From assembly GCA_947646735.1 (NCBI GenBank), contig CANTFK010000982.1, positions 141,827-205,826 on the forward strand: 64,000 nt of DNA, read 5' to 3'. This document shows positions 20,351 to 32,171 of the stretch, piece by piece (the first letter of the stretch is position 1; each line of letters starts with the position of its first letter). Source of the stretch: Peronospora farinosa. Its lineage: Eukaryota; Oomycota; Peronosporomycetes; Peronosporales; Peronosporaceae. Position numbers and translations under genes: made by a program. Under the pieces are notes generated by a model, which had not been told where the DNA came from, did no database searches, and saw nothing but the letters and a program-made list of their open reading frames with translations.

Positions 20351-20938
20351 ATGAGCGAAGGCGCGTCACGGAAAGGTCCTGTTTGGCTCCAGAAAGTTTC
20401 GCCAAAAGGCCCCAGCCCCCCCCCTGACCGAGAGTATACCAAAAATCAACCAAGACGTCATGTCCAAGCCATCCGAGCTACATCAGGAAGTGAAGGTGAG
20501 CAAGAGTTCATCTCCAGTGGATCCGAGGGGGAGGGAGACCTGAAACGAATTTATGCGGCGGCGACCAAAGCCCACACTGGTAGGACTCGGGACGTGGATG
20601 GACCTCGAGACCATCAGGACCCGAATCCGGATCGGGGACGGTGTGCGCCGGAGGGCCCCGGACAAAGAACGGGCCCAGCGGCCCCGCTGACGAAGTGTAT
20701 CCATTGTGGATCCAGGAAGCATGGGGACCTGGACTGTTGGAGGCGACTCGTATGCGAACGATGTGGAAAGAAGGGGCACCCGGCCGACCGCTGTTTGTTT
20801 GTGTGTCGCGGTTGTAACGAGATCCACGACGCGGGGAAGTGCCAGATGGAGGCGTTCTACAACTTGATTCGCCAATGGTACAACCTGACCAAGCATGTGG
20901 GGCAGCTGCCGGAGGCTGCCGAGAAGATGTTAAATTAG
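20351..20938 (+). pseudogene. gag: Gag nucleocapsid part with three zinc knuckles
   Basis: After a polar linker rich in Ser/Glu/Arg, three Cys/His knuckles follow in about 50 residues. CIHCGSRKHGDLDC and CERCGKKGHPADRC fit CX2CX4HX4C. CRGCNEIHDAGKC has one residue less before His. The frame ends with TAG at 20936-20938. The knuckles bind the element's RNA. Confidence 0.8.
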
Positions 20939-20940
20939 GA

Positions 20941-21393
20941 CGCTCGCCAGGTTTGAATCTGGTACGAGCCGAGCGTTCTGATTGCTATATTTATGCATTT
21001 GTGGAGAAGCAACCGGTGGAAAACTTCGTTAAGGAGAAAGAATTGGTTGGAAATACATCGGACTTTTGTATTAATTCTTTAGCTGTTGTGGCCAATGCAC
21101 GTATATCCAATGAATATACACGGGAGGAGCCGGTGGTGATGCTGAAATTATCGCCGGGAGAATCAAGTGGATACTGGAAGCATCATGCTCCAAAAAAGGG
21201 GTTCAAGCAGGCCAAGGCCTCTGGGAAAGTCAACAATACTCGCGCGAATCTGCTCTTCGATTCCGGTGCCGAGGTACCTATTTTGGATACCGCCTTTGCT
21301 CGTAAGGTAGGCTGCCAAATCGATACGAGCGAGAGACAAGAGTGTGTGGGTAATGGAGAAGTGGTATACACCACGGAAGGACGAACAAAGTGA
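20941..21393 (+). pseudogene. pro: Aspartic protease, N-terminal half
   Basis: After about 100 residues of linker, the retropepsin active site appears as LLFDSGAEVPILDTAFARKV, with the catalytic Asp codon at 21259-21261. The frame ends at a TGA at 21391-21393 and the rest of the protease is in another frame. This is a frameshift, not a programmed junction, as far as can be seen. Confidence 0.8.
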
Positions 21394-21847
21394 AGATTAC
21401 GTGTTGGTATATTTTTTCGACGTATGGGTTGGTTCCCTGGTTGGTCAGGATGCACTCTTGGGAATGGATTTTATGGTGCCAGCCGGAATACGATTGGACA
21501 TGGCAGATGGAACTATTTGCTTACCAGATGAAGTGAGAATCCAGCTGGCAGGTCGCAAGACCTTGTATAGCGGACATATTTCGGAAGTGAAATTGGGCTA
21601 TTATGTGAATCTGTCAGTGACTAAGTACGTGGAAGTTCCATTAAGGAGATTTGTATCAGACCAGTGGAAACTATGGATTACCCGTGGAGAACGATGGGTG
21701 ACTACAATGGTACATGGGTATGAACGACGCCAGTGTTTAAGGGTCACCAATGTTAGTGACAAGAATTTAATTCTGCATGAAGACACCAAACTGGGCATTT
21801 GGCTACCAAGGACCGGGTCCCTCGATCTCAAGGATTTGTGTCAGTAG
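21344..21847 (+). pseudogene. pro: Aspartic protease, C-terminal half, and following linker
   Basis: This frame continues the protease after the shift: VGSLVGQDALLGMDFM carries the hydrophobic-Leu-Gly motif that closes the retropepsin fold, then IRLDMADGTICLPDEV. The rest (to the TAG at 21845-21847) is the protease-RT spacer typical of these elements. Confidence 0.75.
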
Positions 21848-22111
21848 GTTCTAGGAGGTATGCTGAATGGCAAAACCTGGCCTACCAAGCTACCACTGAC
21901 GAAGAAGACTCCGAACCCTTTCAAGAAGAAGAATACCAAAGTCTTATGGTCGAAAACCCCCAGTTGAAGAGCCCCGAGTCAGCACTGCCGGACTCAGAGG
22001 TAGGAGAAGATACTTTTGACGGGAAACAAAGAGCAGAAAGTCAGCCTGAACAAAGAAGCCCCAAGAATTGAAGAGTTCGGGATGGAGAAGGTCCAATCGC
22101 GGAGGGGCCAA
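21848..22111 (+). pseudogene. Acidic pro-RT linker, last single-copy part of the element
   Basis: An overlapping frame (21799-22071) reads GFVSVGSRRYAEWQNLAYQ and then a Glu/Asp/Ser-rich stretch to TGA. The frame leading into the RT unit starts at about 22016. From 22112 onward every base belongs to the tandem array. Confidence 0.6.
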
Positions 22112-22142
22112 CGAGATAATGGAGCCGAGGCAAATATAGCCG

Positions 22143-22958
22143 ATGACCAGGTCTGGGTCCACGAGAGTGGAGAGCTATGCGCGGAAGATATTGACAAAAA
22201 CTGTTCGATTATCCCCGAGGTCGCCCCTGTCTACAGACGAAGTCACGATGGAAGATATCCAGATTCTAGACTGTGGTGTAACTCCAAAGGAGCAAGTGGA
22301 CCGTCTCCGCCAAATCATTTGGCAGAAACGACATCTGTTGATGCGAAAAGGCAGCGCGTTACCCCCGGCAGCCCGAGGAGCGGTGTGCGACATCGATGTG
22401 GGAAATGCACGGCCTATCGCCCAACGTGTACGGAAAGTGGCCCCTCAGTTTAGGGAGAAGCTGTCGGACCTAATCAAGGGCCTGCTATCGTCTAAGATCA
22501 TCCAGCATTCTACCTCACCATGGGCCAGCCCAATTGTGATCATCGTCAAGAAGAATGGAGTGGATATAAGGTTGTGTATCGATTACCGGATGGTGAACGA
22601 GCTGACGCGCCTCATGGTGTACCCTATGTATCTCGTTAACGAATTGTTGCAAGATTTGGACAAAGCCCTATGGTGTTGCTCGCTGGACATGGCCAGTGTT
22701 TTTTGGGTAGTCAGTATGACTGAGAGGGCTCGTTTGATTTCGGCATTTGTGACTCCGTTTGAGTTGTTTGAGTGGAAAAGAATGCCGTTTGGACTAAAGA
22801 ATGCGCCGCAGATCTATCAGCGGCTGTTGGATAATGCTTTATATGGATTTCTTACGATTTCCTCAAAGCCGGGCTCTGACAAACAAGAGAACCTGTTGGA
22901 GTTGGGTAATCCCGAGGGAGACCTCAAGAATTCTACATTAGGACGTAGTTCGAGATAA
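22143..22958 (+). pseudogene. pol: Unit 1: RT fragment still joined to its own gag-pro
   Basis: The founder-side copy. The 236-residue RT frame (from ATG 22248) contains KLSDLIKGLLSS, the SPWASPIVIIVKKNG block, motif 1 LCIDYRMVNELT (109-120), motif A SLDMASVFW with catalytic Asp147, and motif B FEWKRMPFGLKNAPQIYQRL (174-193). It then runs to LGRSS and ends in TAA before any YxDD. The extra G at about 22231 shifts the upstream linker frame and creates the in-frame ATG at 22143. Private or rare markers: Tyr128 instead of Ser, Leu217 (shared with unit 4). Gly151 of motif A is Val here. Confidence 0.85.
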
Positions 22959-25464
22959 TGGAGCCGAGGCAAATATAGCCGATGACCAGGTCTGGGTCCA
23001 CGAGAGTGGAGAGTTATGCGCGGAAGATATTGACAAAAACTGTTCGATTATCCCCGAGGTCGCCCCTTCTACAGACGAAGTCACGATGGAAGATATCCAG
23101 ATTCTAGACTGTGGTGTAACTCCAAAGGAGCAAGTGGACCGTCTCCGCCAAATCATTTGGCAGAAACGACATCTGTTGATGCGAAAAGGCAGCGCGTTAC
23201 CCCCGGCAGCCCGAGGAGCGGTGTGCGACATCGATGTGGGAAATGCACGGCCTATCGCCCAACGTGTACGGAAAGTGGCCCCTCAGTTTAGGGAGAAGCT
23301 GTCGGACCTAATCAAGGGCCTGCTATCGTCTAAGGTCATCCAGCATTCTACCTCACCATGGGCCAGCCCAATTGTGATCATCGTCAAGAAGAATGGAGTG
23401 GATATAAGGTTGTGTATCGATTACCGGATGGTGAACGAGCTGACGCGCCTCATGGTGTACCCTATGTCTCTCGTTAACGAATTGTTGCAAGATTTGGACA
23501 AAGCCCTATGGTGTTGCTCGCTGGACATGGCCAGTGTTTTTTGGGTAGTCAGTATGACTGAGAGGGCTCGTTTGATTTCGGCATTTGTGACTCCGTTTGA
23601 GTTGTTTGAGTGGAAAAGAATGCCGTTTGGACTAAATAATGCGCCGCAGATCTATCAGCGGCTGTTGGATAATGCTTTATATGGATTTCTTACGATTTCC
23701 TCAAAGCCGGGCTCTGACAAACAAGAGAACCTGTTCGAGTTGGGTAATCCCGAGGGAGACCTCAAGAATTCTACATTAGGACGTAGTTCGAGATAATGGA
23801 GCCGAGGCAAATATAGCCGATGACCAGGTCTGGGTCCACGAGAGTGGAGAGTTATGCGCGGAAGATATTGACAAAAACTGTTCGATTATCCCCGAGGTCG
23901 CCCCTTCTACAGACGAAGTCACGATGGAAGATATCCAGATTCTAGACTGTGGTGTAACTCCAAAGGAGCAAGTGGACCGTCTCCGCCAAATCATTTGGCA
24001 GAAACGACATCTGTTGATGCGAAAAGGCAGCGCGTTACCCCCGGCAGCCCGAGGAGCGGTGTGCGACATCGATGTGGGAAATGCACGGCCTATCGCCCAA
24101 CGTGTACGGAAAGTGGCCCCTCAGTTTAGGGAGAAGCTGTCGGACCTAATCAAGGGCCTGCTATCGTCTAAGGTCATCCAGCATTCTACCTCACCATGGG
24201 CCAGCCCAATTGTGATCATCGTCAAGAAGAATGGAGTGGATATAAGGTTGTGTATCGATTACCGGATGGTGAACGAGCTGACGCGCCTCATGGTGTACCC
24301 TATGTCTCTCGTTAACGAATTGTTGCAAGATTTGGACAAAGCCCTATGGTGTTGCTCGCTGGACATGGCCAGTGTTTTTTGGGTAGTCAGTATGACTGAG
24401 AGGGCTCGTTTGATTTCGGCATTTGTGACTCCGTTTGAGTTGTTTGAGTGGAAAAGAATGCCGTTTGGACTAAAGAATGCGCCGCAGATCTATCAGCGGC
24501 TGTTGGATAATGCTTTATATGGATTTCTTACGATTTCCTCAAAGCCGGGCTCTGACAAACAAGAGAACCTGTTCGAGTTGGGTAATCCCGAGGGAGACCT
24601 CAAGAATTCTACATTAGGACGTAGTTCGAGATAATGGAGCCGAGGCAAATATAGCCGATGACCAGGTCTGGGTCCACGAGAGTGGAGAGCTATGCGCGGA
24701 AGATATTGACAAAAACTGTTCGATTATCCCCGAGGTCGCCCCTTCTACAGACGAAGTCACGATGGAAGATATCCAGATTCTAGACTGTGGTGTAACTCCA
24801 AAGGAGCAAGTGGACCGTCTCCGCCAAATCATTTGGCAGAAACGACATCTGTTGATGCGAAAAGGCAGCGCGTTACCCCCGGCAGCCCGAGGAGCGGTGT
24901 GCGACATCGATGTGGGAAATGCACGGCCTATCGCCCAACGTGTACGGAAAGTGGCCCCTCAGTTTAGGGAGAAGCTGTCGGACCTAATCAAGGGCCTGCT
25001 ATCGTCTAAGGTCATCCAGCATTCTACCTCACCATGGGCCAGCCCAATTGTGATCATCGTCAAGAAGAATGGAGTGGATATAAGGTTGTGTATCGATTAC
25101 CGGATGGTGAACGAGCTGACGCGCCTCATGGTGTACCCTATGTCTCTCGTTAACGAATTGTTGCAAGATTTGGACAAAGCCCTATGGTGTTGCTCGCTGG
25201 ACATGGCCAGTGTTTTTTGGGTAGTCAGTATGACTGAGAGGGCTCGTTTGATTTCGGCATTTGTGACTCCGTTTGAGTTGTTTGAGTGGAAAAGAATGCC
25301 GTTTGGACTAAAGAATGCGCCGCAGATCTATCAGCGGCTGTTGGATAATGCTTTATATGGATTTCTTACGATTTCCTCAAAGCCGGGCTCTGACAAACAA
25401 GAGAACCTGTTGGAGTTGGGTAATCCCGAGGGAGACCTCAAGAATTCTACATTAGGACGTAGTT
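22951..25464 (+). repeat. Array units 2-4
   Basis: No extra G, so the linker and RT share one frame open from the junction. All have Val84 and Val151. Unit 2 has Asn184 (GLNNAP), shared only with unit 6. Units 2 and 3 have GAGTTATG instead of GAGCTATG in the linker. Unit 4 has Leu217 like unit 1. Confidence 0.9.
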
Positions 25465-27981
25465 CGAGATAATGGAGCCGAGGCAAATATAGCCGATGAC
25501 CAGGTCTGGGTCCACGAGAGTGGAGAGCTATGCGCGGAAGATATTGACAAAAACTGTTCGATTATCCCCGAGGTCGCCCCTGTCTACAGACGAAGTCACG
25601 ATGGAAGATATCCAGATTCTAGACTGTGGTGTAACTCCAAAGGAGCAAGTGGACCGTCTCCGCCAAATCATTTGGCAGAAACGACATCTGTTGATGCGAA
25701 AAGGCAGCGCGTTACCCCCGGCAGCCCGAGGAGCGGTGTGCGACATCGATGTGGGAAATGCACGGCCTATCGCCCAACGTGTACGGAAAGTGGCCCCTCA
25801 GTTTAGGGAGAAGCTGTCGGACCTAATCAAGGGCCTGCTATCGTCTAAGGTCATCCAGCATTCTACCTCACCATGGGCCAGCCCAATTGTGATCATCGTC
25901 AAGAAGAATGGAGTGGATATAAGGTTGTGTATCGATTACCGGATGGTGAACGAGCTGACGCGCCTCATGGTGTACCCTATGTCTCTCGTTAACGAATTGT
26001 TGCAAGATTTGGACAAAGCCCTATGGTGTTGCTCGCTGGACATGGCCAGTGGTTTTTGGGTAGTCAGTATGACTGAGAGGGCTCGTTTGATTTCGGCATT
26101 TGTGACTCCGTTTGAGTTGTTTGAGTGGAAAAGAATGCCGTTTGGACTAAAGAATGCGCCGCAGATCTATCAGCGGCTGTTGGATAATGCTTTATATGGA
26201 TTTCTTACGATTTCCTCAAAGCCGGGCTCTGACAAACAAGAGAACCTGTTCGAGTTGGGTAATCCCGAGGGAGACCTCAAGAATTCTACATTAGGACGTA
26301 GTTCGAGATAATGGAGCCGAGGCAAATATAGCCGATGACCAGGTCTGGGTCCACGAGAGTGGAGAGCTATGCGCGGAAGATATTGACAAAAACTGTTCGA
26401 TTATCCCCGAGGTCGCCCCTGTCTACAGACGAAGTCACGATGGAAGATATCCAGATTCTAGACTGTGGTGTAACTCCAAAGGAGCAAGTGGACCGTCTCC
26501 GCCAAATCATTTGGCAGAAACGACATCTGTTGATGCGAAAAGGCAGCGCGTTACCCCCGGCAGCCCGAGGAGCGGTGTGCGACATCGATGTGGGAAATGC
26601 ACGGCCTATCGCCCAACGTGTACGGAAAGTGGCCCCTCAGTTTAGGGAGAAGCTGTCGGACCTAATCAAGGGCCTGCTATCGTCTAAGGTCATCCAGCAT
26701 TCTACCTCACCATGGGCCAGCCCAATTGTGATCATCGTCAAGAAGAATGGAGTGGATATAAGGTTGTGTATCGATTACCGGATGGTGAACGAGCTGACGC
26801 GCCTCATGGTGTACCCTATGTCTCTCGTTAACGAATTGTTGCAAGATTTGGACAAAGCCCTATGGTGTTGCTCGCTGGACATGGCCAGTGGTTTTTGGGT
26901 AGTCAGTATGACTGAGAGGGCTCGTTTGATTTCGGCATTTGTGACTCCGTTTGAGTTGTTTGAGTGGAAAAGAATGCCGTTTGGACTAAATAATGCGCCG
27001 CAGATCTATCAGCGGCTGTTGGATAATGCTTTATATGGATTTCTTACGATTTCCTCAAAGCCGGGCTCTGACAAACAAGAGAACCTGTTCGAGTTGGGTA
27101 ATCCCGAGGGAGACCTCAAGAATTCTACATTAGGACGTAGTTCGAGATAATGGAGCCGAGGCAAATATAGCCGATGACCAGGTCTGGGTCCACGAGAGTG
27201 GAGAGCTATGCGCGGAAGATATTGACAAAAACTGTTCGATTATCCCCGAGGTCGCCCCTGTCTACAGACGAAGTCACGATGGAAGATATCCAGATTCTAG
27301 ACTGTGGTGTAACTCCAAAGGAGCAAGTGGACCGTCTCCGCCAAATCATTTGGCAGAAACGACATCTGTTGATGCGAAAAGGCAGCGCGTTACCCCCGGC
27401 AGCCCGAGGAGCGGTGTGCGACATCGATGTGGGAAATGCACGGCCTATCGCCCAACGTGTACGGAAAGTGGCCCCTCAGTTTAGGGAGAAGCTGTCGGAC
27501 CTAATCAAGGGCCTGCTATCGTCTAAGGTCATCCAGCATTCTACCTCACCATGGGCCAGCCCAATTGTGATCATCGTCAAGAAGAATGGAGTGGATATAA
27601 GGTTGTGTATCGATTACCGGATGGTGAACGAGCTGACGCGCCTCATGGTGTACCCTATGTCTCTCGTTAACGAATTGTTGCAAGATTTGGACAAAGCCCT
27701 ATGGTGTTGCTCGCTGGACATGGCCAGTGGTTTTTGGGTAGTCAGTATGACTGAGAGGGCTCGTTTGATTTCGGCATTTGTGACTCCGTTTGAGTTGTTT
27801 GAGTGGAAAAGAATGCCGTTTGGACTAAAGAATGCGCCGCAGATCTATCAGCGGCTGTTGGATAATGCTTTATATGGATTTCTTACGATTTCCTCAAAGC
27901 CGGGCTCTGACAAACAAGAGAACCTGTTCGAGTTGGGTAATCCCGAGGGAGACCTCAAGAATTCTACATTAGGACGTAGTT
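25465..27981 (+). repeat. Array units 5-7 (839-bp form)
   Basis: All three carry the extra G (CCCCTGTCTACAG), so each has the longer 271-codon frame with the alternative N-terminus beginning MTRSGSTRVESY. Val84 and Gly151. Unit 6 also has Asn184. Confidence 0.9.
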
Positions 27982-30900
27982 CGAGATAATGGAGCCGAGG
28001 CAAATATAGCCGATGACCAGGTCTGGGTCCACGAGAGTGGAGAGCTATGCGCGGAAGATATTGACAAAAACTGTTCGATTATCCCCGAGGTCGCCCCTTC
28101 TACAGACGAAGTCACGATGGAAGATATCCAGATTCTAGACTGTGGTGTAACTCCAAAGGAGCAAGTGGACCGTCTCCGCCAAATCATTTGGCAGAAACGA
28201 CATCTGTTGATGCGAAAAGGCAGCGCGTTACCCCCGGCAGCCCGAGGAGCGGTGTGCGACATCGATGTGGGAAATGCACGGCCTATCGCCCAACGTGTAC
28301 GGAAAGTGGCCCCTCAGTTTAGGGAGAAGCTGTCGGACCTAATCAAGGGCCTGCTATCGTCTAAGATCATCCAGCATTCTACCTCACCATGGGCCAGCCC
28401 AATTGTGATCATCGTCAAGAAGAATGGAGTGGATATAAGGTTGTGTATCGATTACCGGATGGTGAACGAGCTGACGCGCCTCATGGTGTACCCTATGTCT
28501 CTCGTTAACGAATTGTTGCAAGATTTGGACAAAGCCCTATGGTGTTGCTCGCTGGACATGGCCAGTGGTTTTTGGGTAGTCAGTATGACTGAGAGGGCTC
28601 GTTTGATTTCGGCATTTGTGACTCCGTTTGAGTTGTTTGAGTGGAAAAGAATGCCGTTTGGACTAAAGAATGCGCCGCAGATCTATCAGCGGCTGTTGGA
28701 TAATGCTTTATATGGATTTCTTACGATTTCCTCAAAGCCGGGCTCTGACAAACAAGAGAACCTGTTCGAGTTGGGTAATCCCGAGGGAGACCTCAAGAAT
28801 TCTACATTAGGACGTAGTTCGAGATAATGGAGCCGAGGCAAATATAGCCGATGACCAGGTCTGGGTCCACGAGAGTGGAGAGCTATGCGCGGAAGATATT
28901 GACAAAAACTGTTCGATTATCCCCGAGGTCGCCCCTTCTACAGACGAAGTCACGATGGAAGATATCCAGATTCTAGACTGTGGTGTAACTCCAAAGGAGC
29001 AAGTGGACCGTCTCCGCCAAATCATTTGGCAGAAACGACATCTGTTGATGCGAAAAGGCAGCGCGTTACCCCCGGCAGCCCGAGGAGCGGTGTGCGACAT
29101 CGATGTGGGAAATGCACGGCCTATCGCCCAACGTGTACGGAAAGTGGCCCCTCAGTTTAGGGAGAAGCTGTCGGACCTAATCAAGGGCCTGCTATCGTCT
29201 AAGATCATCCAGCATTCTACCTCACCATGGGCCAGCCCAATTGTGATCATCGTCAAGAAGAATGGAGTGGATATAAGGTTGTGTATCGATTACCGGATGG
29301 TGAACGAGCTGACGCGCCTCATGGTGTACCCTATGTCTCTCGTTAACGGATTGTTGCAAGATTTGGACAAAGCCCTATGGTGTTGCTCGCTGGACATGGC
29401 CAGTGGTTTTTGGGTAGTCAGTATGACTGAGAGGGCTCGTTTGATTTCGGCATTTGTGACTCCGTTTGAGTTGTTTGAGTGGAAAAGAATGCCGTTTGGA
29501 CTAAAGAATGCGCCGCAGATCTATCAGCGGCTGTTGGATAATGCTTTATATGGATTTCTTACGATTTCCTCAAAGCCGGGCTCTGACAAACAAGAGAACC
29601 TGTTCGAGTTGGGTAATCCCGAGGGAGACCTCAAGAATTCTACATTAGGACGTAGTTCGAGATAATGGAGCCGAGGCAAATATAGCCGATGACCAGGTCT
29701 GGGTCCACGAGAGTGGAGAGCTATGCGCGGAAGATATTGACAAAAACTGTTCGATTATCCCCGAGGTCGCCCCTTCTACAGACGAAGTCACGATGGAAGA
29801 TATCCAGATTCTAGACTGTGGTGTAACTCCAAAGGAGCAAGTGGACCGTCTCCGCCAAATCATTTGGCAGAAACGACATCTGTTGATGCGAAAAGGCAGC
29901 GCGTTACCCCCGGCAGCCCGAGGAGCGGTGTGCGACATCGATGTGGGAAATGCACGGCCTATCGCCCAACGTGTACGGAAAGTGGCCCCTCAGTTTAGGG
30001 AGAAGCTGTCGGACCTAATCAAGGGCCTGCTATCGTCTAAGATCATCCAGCATTCTACCTCACCATGGGCCAGCCCAATTGTGATCATCGTCAAGAAGAA
30101 TGGAGTGGATATAAGGTTGTGTATCGATTACCGGATGGTGAACGAGCTGACGCGCCTCATGGTGTACCCTATGTCTCTCGTTAACGGATTGTTGCAAGAT
30201 TTGGACAAAGCCCTATGGTGTTGCTCGCTGGACATGGCCAGTGGTTTTTGGGTAGTCAGTATGACTGAGAGGGCTCGTTTGATTTCGGCATTTGTGACTC
30301 CGTTTGAGTTGTTTGAGTGGAAAAGAATGCCGTTTGGACTAAAGAATGCGCCGCAGATCTATCAGCGGCTGTTGGATAATGCTTTATATGGATTTCTTAC
30401 GATTTCCTCAAAGCCGGGCTCTGACAAACAAGAGAACCTGTTCGAGTTGGGTAATCCCGAGGGAGACCTCAAGAATTCTACATTAGGACGTAGTTCGAGA
30501 TAATGGAGCCGAGGCAAATATAGCCGATGACCAGGTCTGGGTCCACGAGAGTGGAGAGCTATGCGCGGAAGATATTGACAAAAACTGTTCGATTATCCCC
30601 GAGGTCGCCCCTTCTACAGACGAAGTCACGATGGAAGATATCCAGATTCTAGACTGTGGTGTAACTCCAAAGGAGCAAGTGGACCGTCTCCGCCAAATCA
30701 TTTGGCAGAAACGACATCTGTTGATGCGAAAAGGCAGCGCGTTACCCCCGGCAGCCCGAGGAGCGGTGTGCGACATCGATGTGGGAAATGCACGGCCTAT
30801 CGCCCAACGTGTACGGAAAGTGGCCCCTCAGTTTAGGGAGAAGCTGTCGGACCTAATCAAGGGCCTGCTATCGTCTAAGGTCATCCAGCATTCTACCTCA

Positions 30901-32171
30901 CCATGGGCCAGCCCAATTGTGATCATCGTCAAGAAGAATGGAGTGGATATAAGGTTGTGTATCGATTACCGGATGGTGAACGAGCTGACGCGCCTCATGG
31001 TGTACCCTATGTCTCTCGTTAACGAATTGTTGCAAGATTTGGACAAAGCCCTATGGTGTTGCTCGCTGGACATGGCCAGTGGTTTTTGGGTAGTCAGTAT
31101 GACTGAGAGGGCTCGTTTGATTTCGGCATTTGTGACTCCGTTTGAGTTGTTTGAGTGGAAAAGAATGCCGTTTGGACTAAAGAATGCGCCGCAGATCTAT
31201 CAGCGGCTGTTGGATAATGCTTTATATGGATTTCTTACGATTTCCTCAAAGCCGGGCTCTGACAAACAAGAGAACCTGTTCGAGTTGGGTAATCCCGAGG
31301 GAGACCTCAAGAATTCTACATTAGGACGTAGTTCGAGATAATGGAGCCGAGGCAAATATAGCCGATGACCAGGTCTGGGTCCACGAGAGTGGAGAGCTAT
31401 GCGCGGAAGATATTGACAAAAACTGTTCGATTATCCCCGAGGTCGCCCCTTCTACAGACGAAGTCACGATGGAAGATATCCAGATTCTAGACTGTGGTGT
31501 AACTCCAAAGGAGCAAGTGGACCGTCTCCGCCAAATCATTTGGCAGAAACGACATCTGTTGATGCGAAAAGGCAGCGCGTTACCCCCGGCAGCCCGAGGA
31601 GCGGTGTGCGACATCGATGTGGGAAATGCACGGCCTATCGCCCAACGTGTACGGAAAGTGGCCCCTCAGTTTAGGGAGAAGCTGTCGGACCTAATCAAGG
31701 GCCTGCTATCGTCTAAGATCATCCAGCATTCTACCTCACCATGGGCCAGCCCAATTGTGATCATCGTCAAGAAGAATGGAGTGGATATAAGGTTGTGTAT
31801 CGATTACCGGATGGTGAACGAGCTGACGCGCCTCATGGTGTACCCTATGTCTCTCGTTAACGAATTGTTGCAAGATTTGGACAAAGCCCTATGGTGTTGC
31901 TCGCTGGACATGGCCAGTGGTTTTTGGGTAGTCAGTATGACTGAGAGGGCTCGTTTGATTTCGGCATTTGTGACTCCGTTTGAGTTGTTTGAGTGGAAAA
32001 GAATGCCGTTTGGACTAAAGAATGCGCCGCAGATCTATCAGCGGCTGTTGGATAATGCTTTATATGGATTTCTTACGATTTCCTCAAAGCCGGGCTCTGA
32101 CAAACAAGAGAACCTGTTCGAGTTGGGTAATCCCGAGGGAGACCTCAAGAATTCTACATTAGGACGTAGTT
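27982..32171 (+). repeat. Array units 8-12
   Basis: 838-bp form with Gly151, the expected residue of motif A. Ile84, except unit 11 (Val84). Units 9 and 10 share Gly132 (LVNGLLQ), marking them as a recent duplicate pair. Confidence 0.9.
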
